Shown: positions 19,294 to 29,188, counted from the first letter of the stretch. The stretch: DNA of 64,000 nt from Pantoea eucrina (GCF_001691555.1 NZ_MAYN01000008.1:1010617-1074616); one strand, 5' to 3'. Numbers and translations are program-made. Notes: generated by a model from the sequence alone, not told the origin.

Positions 19294-19355
19294 TACTTGC
19301 ATCACCGCATCTTAACCTTTATAAGGTGCGGTTTTGCTGAACAACCCGGACCGCA

Positions 19356-19805
19356 ATGATGAGTGACCAACCTTTCTGGCAGACCAAACGTCTGGAACAA
19401 ATGGACGACGCTGAGTGGGAATCGCTGTGTGACGGCTGCGGACAGTGCTGTCTGAATAAGCTGCAGGACGCAGATACTGATGAAATCTATTTTACTAATG
19501 TCGCCTGCAACCAGCTGAATATTAAAACCTGCCAGTGCCGTAATTATGAACGCCGGTTTGAATATGAAGAAGATTGTATCAAGCTCACGCGTGAAAACCT
19601 TACAACGTTTAACTGGCTGCCGCGCACCTGCGCCTACCGGCTGCTTGGTGAAGGCAAAGCGCTGCCTGCCTGGCATCCGCTGCTGGCAGGATCAAAAAAA
19701 GCGATGCATGCCCAGCGGATCTCTGTGCGCTACATCGCTGTACGGGAGAGTGAAGTACGCGACTGGGAAGATCACATTATCGACCGTCCCGATCGCAATG
19801 GCTGA
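19356..19805 (+). CDS. ycgN: Cys-rich YcgN family (UPF0260) protein
   Basis: A 149-residue protein (E. coli YcgN about 153). A cysteine cluster at the N-terminal side (CDGCGQCC) and further cysteines ([17 protein letters not shown]) match the UPF0260 family, which is related to YkgJ-type zinc- or iron-cluster proteins. Function is not established. It begins with two consecutive ATG codons (19356 and 19359). It converges on dsbB with an 11-base gap. Confidence 0.93.
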   Translation: MMSDQPFWQTKRLEQMDDAEWESLCDGCGQCCLNKLQDADTDEIYFTNVACNQLNIKTCQCRNYERRFEYEEDCIKLTRENLTTFNWLPRTCAYRLLGEGKALPAWHPLLAGSKKAMHAQRISVRYIAVRESEVRDWEDHIIDRPDRNG

Positions 19806-19816
19806 TTCTCCGTCCG

Positions 19817-20347
19817 TCAGCGACCAAACAGGTTGCGCGGACGCGGCCTGAAGAGCTGAGCCACGAGCACGACCATGGCCACCAGCAGGTAGGCGGCAAA
19901 AATGGCGATCATCCACTGCGGCATGCTCCAGCCAAGAAATGTCCAGCCGCGCTCAGCGCAGTCGCCACTGGCAACAAACACTGCAGGCAGCCATTTGTCC
20001 AGTGGCAGCCATGCCGGAAAGCGTGCGGCAAAGTCGCAGGTGACAAACGGGTTAGGGTGCAGCTGCAGCATGGTGTGCTCCCAGGATAAGCGCAGACCCT
20101 CAGCGGCACTGTAAATCCAGATGGCAAGACTGGCCCAGCGCAGCGGAGTTTGCGGCGCAATCGCACCTACTACCCCTGCTGCCATTACGCCAAACAGGGC
20201 GCATCGCTCATAGATACACATCACGCAGGGCTTAAGCCCCATCCCATGCTGGAAGAACAGCGCCACCAGCTCCAGTGCCAGCGCGGTGAATGCCAGCAGC
20301 AGCCAGGCGCCACGCCCGCGCGAGCAGAGATTCAGATATCGCAACAT
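19817..20347 (-). CDS. dsbB: disulfide bond formation protein DsbB
   Basis: Inner-membrane protein that reoxidises periplasmic DsbA and passes electrons to ubiquinone or menaquinone. It has 176 residues, as in E. coli. Four transmembrane helices are visible. Both catalytic cysteine pairs sit at the standard positions: Cys41-Cys44 in CVMC, and Cys104 with Cys130 in the second periplasmic loop. In E. coli, nhaB lies between dsbB and fadR; here dsbB is directly divergent from fadR with no nhaB. Confidence 0.98.
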   Translation of the reverse strand: MLRYLNLCSRGRGAWLLLAFTALALELVALFFQHGMGLKPCVMCIYERCALFGVMAAGVVGAIAPQTPLRWASLAIWIYSAAEGLRLSWEHTMLQLHPNPFVTCDFAARFPAWLPLDKWLPAVFVASGDCAERGWTFLGWSMPQWMIAIFAAYLLVAMVVLVAQLFRPRPRNLFGR

Positions 20348-20631
20348 AGTGGATTTTCCTTAGCTATCAGTGCCTGGCAGTGTAAACCAAAAGCCCGACG
20401 CTGCCAGCCTGCAATCCGGAATTCAGCGATAAAAATGACGCAGATCGTTTACGCAGCAGATTGTTTCCCCCGTCAGCCGTTTGTGCGGCACAGGGCAGGT
20501 GAAAGCATTCAGCCGCATGCTGAAATTTGCGCCAGGCCATGCTTTTAATCCACCTGCAGACTATTTCCGCTATAGCCCCTCTGGTATGATGAGTGTAATG
20601 ACGATAAAGAACGCAATGAGAACGTAACGCT

Positions 20632-21351
20632 ATGGTTATCAAGGCGCAGAGCCCTGCAGGATTCGCAGAAGAGTACATAATTGAGAGTATCTGGAACAGC
20701 CGTTTCCCCCCCGGGTCGATCCTGCCTGCTGAACGTGAATTGTCTGAGCTGATTGGCGTTACCCGTACCACCCTGCGCGAAGTGCTGCAGCGTCTTGCTC
20801 GTGATGGCTGGCTGACCATTCAGCATGGCAAGCCAACGCGCGTAAATGATTTCTGGGAAACGTCCGGGCTTAATATCCTTGAGACGCTGGCCCGGCTCGA
20901 TCACGACAGCGTGCCGCAGCTGATTGATAATCTGCTGTCGGTACGCAGCAATATCGCGTCTATTTTTATCAGCCGTGCGCTGCGTCATCATCCGGAAAAA
21001 GCCCGCGAAGTGCTGGAGAGTGCGCTGCATGAGCAGGATCAGGCGGATGCCTATGCTGAACTCGATTATCGGGTATTCCGCGGTCTGGCGTTTGCTTCCG
21101 GTAACCCGATTTATGGTCTGATCCTCAACGGACTGAAAGGGCTTTATACGCGGGTCGGACGCCACTATTTCTCTAACCCTGAAGCGCGTGAACTGGCGCA
21201 CCGTTTTTATCAGCAGCTGGCAGATATGTGTACGCAGCAGCCGACGCAGGAACAGGTCGTTGAGTGCGTGCGGGTATATGGCCGCCGCAGCGGAGAGATC
21301 TGGTACAGTATGCAGAAAAACCTGCCAGACGATCTCGGCAGCAAGCGCTAA
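20632..21351 (+). CDS. fadR: fatty acid metabolism regulator FadR
   Basis: GntR-family transcription factor. DNA-bound FadR represses beta-oxidation genes and activates fabA/fabB; long-chain acyl-CoA releases it. It has 239 residues, equal to E. coli. The winged-helix domain (about 1-75) contains [26 protein letters not shown], which is near identical to the E. coli DNA-reading region. The C-terminal acyl-CoA-binding FadR_C domain follows a short linker. A likely target, fadD with a FadR-like operator, is in the same window. Confidence 0.98.
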   Translation: MVIKAQSPAGFAEEYIIESIWNSRFPPGSILPAERELSELIGVTRTTLREVLQRLARDGWLTIQHGKPTRVNDFWETSGLNILETLARLDHDSVPQLIDNLLSVRSNIASIFISRALRHHPEKAREVLESALHEQDQADAYAELDYRVFRGLAFASGNPIYGLILNGLKGLYTRVGRHYFSNPEARELAHRFYQQLADMCTQQPTQEQVVECVRVYGRRSGEIWYSMQKNLPDDLGSKR

Positions 21352-21381
21352 AAAAAACCGGACTATTCAGTCCGGTTTTTT
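21350..21381. terminator. bidirectional Rho-independent terminator between fadR and ycgB
   Basis: ACCGGACT and AGTCCGGT make an 8-bp perfect stem with a 4-base loop. Runs of A and T lie on both sides, so it can stop both fadR (plus) and ycgB (minus). It overlaps the fadR stop codon. Confidence 0.9.
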
Positions 21382-21386
21382 CATGC

Positions 21387-22922
21387 TCAGAGTCCGGGCG
21401 CCCGCGGCGGACAGCGGTCGAGCAACTCTATGCTGCCATCTTCATTCTGCTGTTCAAGATGAATATCAAATCCCCAAAGCCGGTGAACATGTTTCAGCAC
21501 ATCGCGCCGGCTTTTATCCAGCGGCGCACGCTGCTGAGGAACATAGCGCAGCGTTAGCGACCGGTCACCGCGCAAATCTACGTTGTAGACCTGAATGTTG
21601 GGCTCCAGATTGCTGAGGTTATACTGGGCAGACAGCTGCTGGCGAATCGCGCGATAGCCCGCCTCATCATGAATCGCCGCAATTTCCAGGTAGTTATTAC
21701 GATCGTCATCCATAACAGTGAACAGGCGGAAATCGCGCATCACTTTTGGCGACAGGAACTGGCTGATAAAACTCTCATCTTTAAACTCGCGCATCGCAAA
21801 ATGCAGCGTTTTAAGCCAGTCCGAGCCAGCGATATCGGGGAACCAGTGGCGATCTTCTTCTGTTGGCGACTGGCAGATGCGTTTGATGTCCTGGAACATA
21901 GCAAAGCCCAGGGCATAAGGGTTGATGCCGTTATACCACTGGCTGTTATAGGGTGGCTGATAGATAACGTTGGTGTGGCTGTGCAAAAACTCCATCATAA
22001 AACGTTCTGATACTTTGCCTTCATCGTAGAGATGATTGAGGATCGTATAGTGCCAGAAGGTTGCCCAGCCTTCGTTCATTACCTGCGTCTGTTTCTGCGG
22101 ATAGAAATACTGGCTTACTTTACGCACGATGCGCAGCACTTCACGCTGCCAGGGCTCCAGCAAGGGGGCATTTTTTTCCATGAAGTAGAGCAGATTTTCC
22201 TGCGGCTCAGAGGGATAGCGCGCCGCTTCAACGTGTGACGCCTCTTTCTCTTTACGCGGCAGCGTACGCCATAGCGTATTTACCTGGCTCTGCAGATACT
22301 CTTCGCGACTCTTTTGCCGCGCTTTCTCTTCCTGCAGTGAAATTTTTTGCGGGCGCTTATAGCGGTCAACGCCATAGTTCATTAAGGCGTGGCAGGAGTC
22401 CACCAGACGCTCAACCTCTTCGACGCCAAAGCGCTCCTCGCAGTCGGCAATATAGTTACGGGCAAACAGCAGGTAATCGACGATCGAACTCGCATCGGTC
22501 CAGCTGCGGAACAGATAGTTATTTTTGAAGAAAGAGTTGTGTCCGTAGCAGGCATGAGCCATGACCAGCGCCTGCATGGTCATTGTATTCTCTTCCATCA
22601 GATAGGCGATACAGGGGTTAGAATTGATGACGATCTCATAAGCGAGCCCCTGCTGCCCATGCTTATAGCGCTGCTCGGTTTCGATAAACTTTTTACCGAA
22701 AGACCAGTGAGCATAATTAATGGGCATTCCTACGCTGGAGTAGGCATCCATCATCTGCTCGGATGTGATGACTTCAATCTGATGCGGATAGGTATCAAGA
22801 CCGTAGCTTTTCGCTACGCGGTCAATTTCAGCCAGGTAGACATCAAGCAGCTCAAATGTCCAGTCGGGCCCGTCACTGAGTCGTTTACTGCTACGGGTTG
22901 GCTCGTCAAACATTGTCGTCAT
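21387..22922 (-). CDS. ycgB: SpoVR family protein YcgB
   Basis: A 511-residue SpoVR-like protein (E. coli YcgB 510). Conserved segments include WTFELLDVYLAEIDRVAK near the N-terminus, MEENTMTMQALVMAHACYGH, the HEXXH-like NEGWATFWHY region, and PQRAPLDKSRRDVLKHVHR near the end. In E. coli it is a sigma-S-dependent stationary-phase protein. It acts genetically together with the YeaG kinase and YeaH (the PrkA/SpoVR set), and both of those genes are in this window at 31220-34520. The biochemical role is unknown. Confidence 0.94.
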   Translation of the reverse strand: MTTMFDEPTRSSKRLSDGPDWTFELLDVYLAEIDRVAKSYGLDTYPHQIEVITSEQMMDAYSSVGMPINYAHWSFGKKFIETEQRYKHGQQGLAYEIVINSNPCIAYLMEENTMTMQALVMAHACYGHNSFFKNNYLFRSWTDASSIVDYLLFARNYIADCEERFGVEEVERLVDSCHALMNYGVDRYKRPQKISLQEEKARQKSREEYLQSQVNTLWRTLPRKEKEASHVEAARYPSEPQENLLYFMEKNAPLLEPWQREVLRIVRKVSQYFYPQKQTQVMNEGWATFWHYTILNHLYDEGKVSERFMMEFLHSHTNVIYQPPYNSQWYNGINPYALGFAMFQDIKRICQSPTEEDRHWFPDIAGSDWLKTLHFAMREFKDESFISQFLSPKVMRDFRLFTVMDDDRNNYLEIAAIHDEAGYRAIRQQLSAQYNLSNLEPNIQVYNVDLRGDRSLTLRYVPQQRAPLDKSRRDVLKHVHRLWGFDIHLEQQNEDGSIELLDRCPPRAPGL

Positions 22923-23409
22923 AGCGCACCTCTGTTTTGCAGGCGGCAGGAAGACCCTGCCACACGGGTGAAGGCTTCGTCCTGAGAAAGAGCGCCCAAA
23001 AACTGAGCGAACAGATCAAGGATAGTTCACTGTCTCGCATCCGATAACGTAACTCAAACGATTTTTTTGGCAGAAAATCATCCGGATAGCGCAATCCCAT
23101 CGCGGCCTAAGATATTAATCCGGCTCCAAATGAAATGGCAGAATAATAAACTAAAAAAATAGCCCGCGGACAGCAGTGGGTGATTCTGCTGAAAAAGGGA
23201 AAAAGCCCTGATTTTTTTCTGAAAAAGCGCTCCGGTTAGCGCATCAGAAGCGGTAAAACTCTGATCTTTGCCATCGGAAAGGATTTAAGTGTGCAGAATG
23301 TTAAAAAAGATGTGAAATAGCCGGGTAAAATCTAAGATAAACAGAGCAGCCTGATTATTCTGACTCAGATGCTCATACCAGTTAATTATGCTTTTGTCTC
23401 GAGGGGCCT
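22923..23409. other. dadA upstream region, no gene seen
   Basis: This AT-rich 487-bp stretch separates the divergent ycgB and dadA genes. No convincing ORF. Near 23353-23367 the sequence CTGATTATTCTG matches the right half of an Lrp site. A TGTGA half-site lies near 23311, which would fit known Lrp/CRP control of dadAX in E. coli, but neither is a full match. The dadA ribosome-binding site is GAGGGG, just before the ATG. Confidence 0.35.
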
Positions 23410-24711
23410 ATGCGTGTCGTGATTCTGGGAAGTGGGGTGGTGGGAGTGGCAAGCGCCTGGTATCTGGCGCAGGCCGGACATGAGGTCACCGTCATCGATC
23501 GTCAGCCTGCCGCCGCGCTGGAAACCAGTGCCGGCAACGCCGGTCAGATCTCTCCTGGCTATGCGGCGCCCTGGGCCGCGCCGGGCGTGCCGTTAAAGGC
23601 GATTAAATGGATGTTTCAGCGCCATGCGCCGCTGGCGATGCGGCCGGACGGCAGCCGGTTCCAGCTTGAGTGGATGTGGCAGATGCTGCGCAATTGCGAT
23701 ATGCGCCACTATCAGGAAAACAAAGCCCGTATGGTACGTATTGCTGAATACAGCCGCGACTGCCTGAAAACGCTGCGCGCTGAAACCGGCATTGCCTATG
23801 AAGAGCGGCAGGGCGGAACCCTGCAGCTGTTTCGTACGCAGCAGCAGTTCGACAGCGCCAGCAAAGATATTGCCGTGCTGAAAGAGGCAGGCGTGCCTTA
23901 TGAGCTGCTGCAGGCTCATGAGCTGCAGCGTGCCGAGCCGGCGCTGGCCGCCACCGCGCACAAGCTGACCGGTGGCCTGCGGTTGCCCAATGATGAAACC
24001 GGCGATTGCCAGCTCTTTACTCAACGCCTGGCAGAAATGGCGATGGCGGCAGGCGCCACGTTTCGCTTTAATACGCCGGTCGATCAGCTGCTGCGGGAAG
24101 GTAACCGCATCTATGGTGTGAAGTGCGGTGATGAAGTGATCAAAGCAGATGCTTACGTAGTGGCATTTGGCTCCTATTCGACCGCGCTGCTGAAAGATAT
24201 CCTCGCGATCCCGGTCTACCCGCTCAAAGGGTATTCGCTGACTATTCCGGTAAAAGAGGCTGACGCCGCGCCGCGCTCCACCATACTGGATGAAACGTAT
24301 AAAGTGGCGGTGACCCGCTTTGATAACCGTATCCGGGTGGGCGGCATGGCAGAAATTGTTGGTTTTAACACCAAACTGTTGCCGGCACGACGGGAAACGC
24401 TGGAGATGGTCGTACGCGATCTCTATCCTGAAGGCGGATTTATCGAACAAGCCTCTTTCTGGACGGGGCTGCGTCCGATGACGCCAGACGGTACGCCGAT
24501 TGTGGGTCGTACCCCGCTGACCAATCTCTATCTCAATACCGGACACGGTACGCTGGGATGGACCATGGCCTGTGGTTCCGGTCAGCTACTGGCTGATATT
24601 GTATCGGGTCAGAAACCCGCGATTGCCGCAGACGATCTCTCTGTATTGCGCTATCTGCCGGGTTTTGCCTCGCACGCATCGCCTTTACGCCGCGCGGATA
24701 TCGCACGCTAA
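23410..24711 (+). CDS. dadA: D-amino acid dehydrogenase small subunit
   Basis: FAD-dependent inner-membrane-associated dehydrogenase. It oxidises D-alanine and other D-amino acids to keto acids and ammonia, feeding electrons to the respiratory chain. It has 433 residues (E. coli 432). The N-terminal dinucleotide-binding motif is [19 protein letters not shown], with the acidic ribose-binding residue in VTVIDRQ. The C-terminal FAD-contact region [14 protein letters not shown] is conserved. dadX follows after 21 bases, forming the dadAX alanine catabolic operon. Confidence 0.98.
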   Translation: MRVVILGSGVVGVASAWYLAQAGHEVTVIDRQPAAALETSAGNAGQISPGYAAPWAAPGVPLKAIKWMFQRHAPLAMRPDGSRFQLEWMWQMLRNCDMRHYQENKARMVRIAEYSRDCLKTLRAETGIAYEERQGGTLQLFRTQQQFDSASKDIAVLKEAGVPYELLQAHELQRAEPALAATAHKLTGGLRLPNDETGDCQLFTQRLAEMAMAAGATFRFNTPVDQLLREGNRIYGVKCGDEVIKADAYVVAFGSYSTALLKDILAIPVYPLKGYSLTIPVKEADAAPRSTILDETYKVAVTRFDNRIRVGGMAEIVGFNTKLLPARRETLEMVVRDLYPEGGFIEQASFWTGLRPMTPDGTPIVGRTPLTNLYLNTGHGTLGWTMACGSGQLLADIVSGQKPAIAADDLSVLRYLPGFASHASPLRRADIAR

Positions 24712-24732
24712 CACTCACGGAGAGTTAACACT

Positions 24733-25803
24733 ATGTCACGTCCTCTGCGCGCGTCGGTTAACCGACAGGCGCTGCGTCATAACCTGTCTGTGGTGCGTCG
24801 GGCAGCGCCGCAGTCACACGTATGGTCAGTGGTCAAAGCCAACGCTTACGGGCACGGGATTGCCCGCGTCTGGCAGTCGCTGGAGAGCACCGACGGTTTT
24901 GCGTTACTCAACATCGAAGAGGCTATTCTGCTGCGCGAGCAGGGATGGAAAAAACCTATTCTGCTGCTGGAGGGGTTTTTTCACGCCGACGATCTGAAGC
25001 TTATCGATCGCTACCGGCTGACCACCAGCGTGCACAGTAACTGGCAAATTAACGCTCTGGCGACCGCACAGCTCTCCGCCCCCGTGGATGTGTATCTGAA
25101 AATGAACAGCGGTATGAACCGGCTCGGTTTTCGCCCTGAACAGGTGCATAACGCCTGGCAAAAACTGCGCGCGCTGCCGGGGGTAGGTGAAATCACGCTG
25201 ATGGCACATTTCGCTGATGCCGATAATCCGGAGGGGATAGCAGAGCCACTGCAGCGCATTGAACAGGCGGCTGAAGGCCTGAGCTGTCCGCGTTCGCTCG
25301 CCAACTCTGCCGCCACGCTGTGGCATCCGCTCACGCATCATGACTGGGTGCGTCCGGGGATCATTCTGTATGGCGCTTCGCCCAGCGGTCGCTGGCAGGA
25401 TATCGCCGGTACCGGGCTGCGGCCGGTTATGACGCTGAGCAGTGAAATTATTGGTGTGCAGCAGCTGACAGCGGGCGATGGCGTCGGCTATGGCTATCGC
25501 TACCGGGCCAGCGGACCTCAGCGGATTGGCGTTGTTGCCTGTGGTTATGCTGATGGTTATCCGCGCCATGCTCCTACCGGCACGCCCATATCCGTGGGCG
25601 GCGTGCGCACCCGCACGCTGGGAACGGTGTCGATGGATATGATGATGATCGATCTTGAACCCTGTCCGCAGGCGGGTATTGGTACCGCCGTTGAGCTGTG
25701 GGGTAATGACGTGAAGATTGATGAGGTCGCAGCAGCGGCCGGCACGGTAGGGTATGAGCTGATGTGCGCGCTCGCCCCGCGCGTGCCGGTTGAGGTTATT
25801 TAA
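24733..25803 (+). CDS. dadX: catabolic alanine racemase
   Basis: PLP enzyme that interconverts L- and D-alanine so that DadA can oxidise it; a supply of D-alanine for peptidoglycan is a side role. It has 356 residues, as in E. coli DadX. The PLP lysine is Lys35 in [10 protein letters not shown]. The second catalytic base is a Tyr near residue 255, in [22 protein letters not shown] is also conserved. Its stop codon lies inside the 3' end of the convergent MFS gene, with an 8-bp overlap. Confidence 0.97.
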   Translation: MSRPLRASVNRQALRHNLSVVRRAAPQSHVWSVVKANAYGHGIARVWQSLESTDGFALLNIEEAILLREQGWKKPILLLEGFFHADDLKLIDRYRLTTSVHSNWQINALATAQLSAPVDVYLKMNSGMNRLGFRPEQVHNAWQKLRALPGVGEITLMAHFADADNPEGIAEPLQRIEQAAEGLSCPRSLANSAATLWHPLTHHDWVRPGIILYGASPSGRWQDIAGTGLRPVMTLSSEIIGVQQLTAGDGVGYGYRYRASGPQRIGVVACGYADGYPRHAPTGTPISVGGVRTRTLGTVSMDMMMIDLEPCPQAGIGTAVELWGNDVKIDEVAAAAGTVGYELMCALAPRVPVEVI

Positions 25804-26989
25804 GCGCGGTTACGCTGCCGCGTATCTTACGGCTGCAGCGCCAGGCAGTGAGTGCCAGCGCTGCCCCCGTCAGCATCATCAGGGCCAGTGACGATTTTTC
25901 TGCAATCGGCAGAGCCACGATTGCCATGCTGCCGCCAGCGCCTCCCGCCATCTGAATAAACCCCTGTAGCGCCGAGGCTACGCCCGCCTGCTGCTGATAG
26001 GGTTCCAGCGCATAGCTGGTAGCCGGGCCAACGGTAAAGGCGAGGCCTGCAACTGACACCGCCACCGGGATCATATAGAGCGCCCAGTGATACTGCCATT
26101 CAGCAGGCAGAAGGTGAACGCCCGCCAGCAGCAGTATTGCTCCCAGCAGCATCGTGATAAAACCCATAGCCAGACAAAATGGCCGGCCCGCTTTGCGGAT
26201 TGTTTTATTCACGAAGGCGCTGACCACCATGATCCAGAAGCCGTTGGCACCAAAAGCAAACGAAAACTGCAGCGGCGTCAGGCCACCTTCGGTCATCAGC
26301 ACATGCGGTGCCAGAGAGACGTAGGTCAGCACCATACCCAGAGCGCCTGCATTGGCAAACGCAAACGCAAGAAAGCGCGGCTGGCGCAGAATTGCGCCAT
26401 ATTGTGCCAGCGGAAGCCCTTTCACACGCAGCGTATCTGCCGGCCGGGTTTCCGGTAAGGCCACTATCACCAGCAGGCCGATCGCCAGCGCATAGCTGCA
26501 CAGGAACCAGAAGGGTGCACGCCAGCCATAGGCTTCTGCCAGAAGGCCGCCCAGCAGCGGCGCCAGCGCCGGTACAATGTTCAGCGCACCATTAAGGAAA
26601 CCGTAAGCACGTGCCGCCTCATCGCCGCTCAGGCGATCGCGTACGCCGCTGAATGCCACTACCGCGCTGCAGCAGACGCCGCAGCCCTGAATAACACGTG
26701 CGAGGAAAAACACCGGCCAGAGCGTGGCGGTAGCGGCCACGGCGCTGCCTGCGATATAGAGCAACAGGCCGATCAGCGCCACGGGCTTGCGGCCAAAATT
26801 GTCCACCAGCGGGCCGGTCACCAGCTGACCGATGCCCATAATCAGCAGGAACAGCGGGATGGTAAGCTGGATCAGGCTGACCGGGGCGTTAAGGCCTTCG
26901 GCAATCTGCGGCAGAACAGGCAGGTAGAGATCAATACCCAGCGGAGCCAGCAGCACCAGGCTCAGCAGAAGAAGCGTAAATTTTTGCAT
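25796..26989 (-). CDS. MFS drug efflux transporter, Bcr/CflA (DHA1) type
   Basis: A 397-residue major facilitator with about 12 hydrophobic segments. The N-terminal half has the DHA1 features: [14 protein letters not shown] in helix 1, the loop 2-3 motif ([12 protein letters not shown]) and a helix-5 motif like GPALAP ([14 protein letters not shown]). This points to proton-driven export of small hydrophobic compounds, and the Bcr/CflA subgroup is the best fit. The specific substrate is not predictable. It has no counterpart between dadX and cvrA in E. coli, so it belongs to the inserted segment. It converges with dadX, overlapping it by 8 bp at the 3' ends. Confidence 0.85.
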   Translation of the reverse strand: MQKFTLLLLSLVLLAPLGIDLYLPVLPQIAEGLNAPVSLIQLTIPLFLLIMGIGQLVTGPLVDNFGRKPVALIGLLLYIAGSAVAATATLWPVFFLARVIQGCGVCCSAVVAFSGVRDRLSGDEAARAYGFLNGALNIVPALAPLLGGLLAEAYGWRAPFWFLCSYALAIGLLVIVALPETRPADTLRVKGLPLAQYGAILRQPRFLAFAFANAGALGMVLTYVSLAPHVLMTEGGLTPLQFSFAFGANGFWIMVVSAFVNKTIRKAGRPFCLAMGFITMLLGAILLLAGVHLLPAEWQYHWALYMIPVAVSVAGLAFTVGPATSYALEPYQQQAGVASALQGFIQMAGGAGGSMAIVALPIAEKSSLALMMLTGAALALTAWRCSRKIRGSVTALK

Positions 26990-27061
26990 GAGGAACCAGA
27001 AACGTCCTGTTAAACAGGCGAGAAGGGTAATGACTCTGCGGGTAAAAAGAAAGCGCTAAAG

Positions 27062-27099
27062 TGAAAAGGCGATGCCTGCCGCCGGACGGCAGGCATCGC
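27062..27099 (-). terminator. terminator hairpin downstream of the WbaP-like gene
   Basis: GCGATGCCTGCCG and CGGCAGGCATCGC form a perfect 13-bp stem with a 5-base loop, 11 bases past the stop of the sugar transferase gene. On the minus strand it is followed by CTTTTC, a short T tract. Confidence 0.8.
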
Positions 27100-27110
27100 A
27101 CAGACATCGG

Positions 27111-28577
27111 TCAGTAGGCGCCGTCGCGACGCAGTACTACGCCTGCGGTTTTAAACAGAATGGCAATATCAGTCCACAGCGCCCAGTTTTTTACATACCA
27201 GGAATCAAAATAGACGCGGGTGTCATAATCGATATCATTACGGCCGCTTACCTGCCACAAACCGGTCATACCAGGCTTGGCCATCAGGTAGTAGTCAACG
27301 TCACCGGCATAGCGTTCCAGTTCAGCTTCGATAACCGGACGCGGTCCTACCAGGCTCATCTCTCCGCGGATCACGTTCCAGAGCTGCGGAAGCTCATCAA
27401 GGCTGGTTTTGCGCAGGAAGCCGCCGATGCGGGTAACACGCGGATCGTTTTTCAGCTTGAAGTCACGATCCCATTCTGCCCGCGCCTCCTCGCTGGTTGC
27501 CAGCAGCGCCTGCAGGACGTCCTGTGAATTTGTTACCATGGAGCGAAACTTCAGGCATTTGAACTTTGCTCCATCCTGGCCGACGCGCTCGTGACCATAA
27601 ATAGCATTGCCGCCATCGCGTTTTACCATCCAGCAGAGCAGACCAAATACCGGAGAAAGAAACAGCAGCAGCAGTGAGGCCACCACAATATCAAAGGTGC
27701 GTTTCAGGAAACGCGATGAGCGCTTGGCCAGATTATTGCTGACGCGCAGAATCATCACTTCATGGCTGAAGATAAAAGACATATCGGTACCGTAAAGCGG
27801 TACGCCCCGCAGCGTCGGGATCACTGAGATAGAGCGGCATTTCATTTTGGAGAGAAACTTCAGCCAGTGATCGCGTACCGCCTGCTGTTCATATTCGGTC
27901 GCCACGATAAACTGCGTGTTATCGCGATCCATGGTCTGCCAGTTGATGTCTTTACGGGTGATAACCGGCACGCCATTGAGTTTGGCCGGATTGTTTTCAT
28001 CATCCAGTGAGATAAACGCCTGCACGTTATAGCCCAGAATCTCTTCGCTCTGCAGCGCGGCATAGGCTTCCAGCGCATTTTTGCCTGAGCCAATAATAAT
28101 GGTCTCTTTCTGCCACTGTCCTGCACGGCTGATTGCCCGTTTTACCAGGGCACGCATCAGCGGCAGCAGCAGCAGTGCCCAGCTCCAGCTGAATACCCAG
28201 ACCATGCGTGAGAAATCCCATTTGGAAAAGGCAATCAGCGCTAAATCCAGCAGTGAAAATACAAACAGCGTCCTGATAATCTCTTTTAGCTCAAACCAGA
28301 AAGGTTTGCGGTAGGTGTAGTGTCGCATCCGGACCCAGAACCAGGCGGTGCAGAGTACCGAAAGGCCAAGCTGCGCAATAAACCGGTACTCAATCTGCTG
28401 CGGCGGAATAAAGCTGTCCAGCTCTCCCCAGATGCCCTGGACGGTGGCCGCCGATAAAAACAGCGCCAGATTAAGTGCGATAAGATCGGACAGACTTAAT
28501 GCGACTTTAGCAATGAGGTTTTTTCGCAGGCCGCTCCACGAACGGCTTGCGTCATTCATTACAATTGTACTTGCCAT
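27111..28577 (-). CDS. undecaprenyl-phosphate sugar-1-phosphate transferase (WbaP/AmsG/WceG type)
   Basis: Initiating enzyme for a cell-surface polysaccharide. It moves a sugar-1-phosphate, most likely galactose-1-phosphate, from its UDP form to undecaprenyl phosphate at the inner membrane. It has 488 residues. About four N-terminal transmembrane helices (to about 130) and a central Rossmann-like domain (TIIIGSGKNALEAY) come first. A fifth membrane segment lies near 290-310. The catalytic bacterial sugar transferase domain carries KFKCLKFRSM, TSLDELPQLWNVIRGEMSLVGPRP and KPGMTGLWQVSGRND. The domain layout matches WbaP, Erwinia AmsG and Pantoea WceG. It stands alone here, away from any visible EPS cluster. 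WcaJ-type glucose specificity is the alternative. Confidence 0.88.
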   Translation of the reverse strand: MASTIVMNDASRSWSGLRKNLIAKVALSLSDLIALNLALFLSAATVQGIWGELDSFIPPQQIEYRFIAQLGLSVLCTAWFWVRMRHYTYRKPFWFELKEIIRTLFVFSLLDLALIAFSKWDFSRMVWVFSWSWALLLLPLMRALVKRAISRAGQWQKETIIIGSGKNALEAYAALQSEEILGYNVQAFISLDDENNPAKLNGVPVITRKDINWQTMDRDNTQFIVATEYEQQAVRDHWLKFLSKMKCRSISVIPTLRGVPLYGTDMSFIFSHEVMILRVSNNLAKRSSRFLKRTFDIVVASLLLLFLSPVFGLLCWMVKRDGGNAIYGHERVGQDGAKFKCLKFRSMVTNSQDVLQALLATSEEARAEWDRDFKLKNDPRVTRIGGFLRKTSLDELPQLWNVIRGEMSLVGPRPVIEAELERYAGDVDYYLMAKPGMTGLWQVSGRNDIDYDTRVYFDSWYVKNWALWTDIAILFKTAGVVLRRDGAY

Positions 28578-28954
28578 AACACCCGCTCTCTTTTCTTAAG
28601 TAAAAGATGGCCTGACCAGAATCAAGTACGCGCTCAGGACTACCGGCTGACTTACAAAATAACCTTTGCTATCAACACAATAATCATTGGTGATCTCTTA
28701 AGCGCTGCACGGCAAGGGCCGGATAAGACGTGATATAGGTCACGAAAACAGCAGCAACGTTTACGAGTATGCAAGAGGAATCTGACAGAGTTAATATGGA
28801 ATTACTCTTAAAAGGAAATTATTGAGCGGAGGGACTATCAGTTATGTTATTGAAAACACTCAGTTGGTGATGAAAAAACGGGCAAAAACAGCGTTTTTTT
28901 TCGGCAACTTTTAGGAATCACCGCCATACGCAGGGGTATGACGGTGCGGTGATA
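28578..28954. other. upstream region of the sugar transferase gene; possible RcsAB-like site and hairpin
   Basis: 377 bp with no convincing ORF. On the minus strand 28797-28810 reads TAAGAGTAATTCCA. This agrees with the RcsAB consensus at about 10 of 13 positions, roughly 220 bases before the start, which is of interest because Rcs controls ams/cps genes in Erwinia and Pantoea. Several 9-of-13 matches also occur here by chance, so the call is weak. At 28917-28953, ATCACCGC and GCGGTGAT flank an inner CATAC/GTATG stem. This hairpin directly follows the stop of the 77-codon gene and may end its transcript. Confidence 0.35.
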
Positions 28955-29188
28955 TCAGGCAGGGCGGGTAAGTACCCAGCGATCCTGTTCTTTGTCATAG
29001 TGACCAATTTTTAAATCCACCGGCTCGCCATCGATCCACGCCGGCACGCTGGTCTCCTGATCCCAGCCATCAAGCTGATAGCTCAGGCCCGGGTTGGTCT
29101 GGCAGGGGATTGAAACGGTATCCGGTTTATCGCCTCCCATCTCCGCATCAACAATTTCATAGCGACCAATTTTAACTACCGTTCCCAT
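28955..29188 (-). CDS. small conserved-looking protein of unknown function (77 aa)
   Basis: Not recognised. The 77 residues are soluble and acidic, with no signal peptide or membrane segment. The protein starts MGTVVKIGRYEIVDAEMGG and ends VLTRPA. The pattern of short beta-type strands separated by Gly/Asp/Pro turns suggests a small beta-rich domain. One cysteine is present. The ATG is preceded by GGGAGC about seven bases upstream, a good ribosome-binding site, and codon choice looks like that of neighbouring genes, so it is probably real. It lies 76 bp downstream of cvrA on the same strand and may be co-transcribed with it. Confidence 0.7.
   Translation of the reverse strand: MGTVVKIGRYEIVDAEMGGDKPDTVSIPCQTNPGLSYQLDGWDQETSVPAWIDGEPVDLKIGHYDKEQDRWVLTRPA

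Noticed and set aside
20632..21351. Search for further FadR operators around fadR itself
   Set aside because: No stretch near fadR matched the full half-site; nothing reported.
27111..28577. Possible WcaJ (glucose-specific) instead of WbaP type
   Set aside because: Length, domain layout and the segments around KFKCLKFRSM fit WbaP/AmsG/WceG better; glucose specificity is kept only as an alternative.
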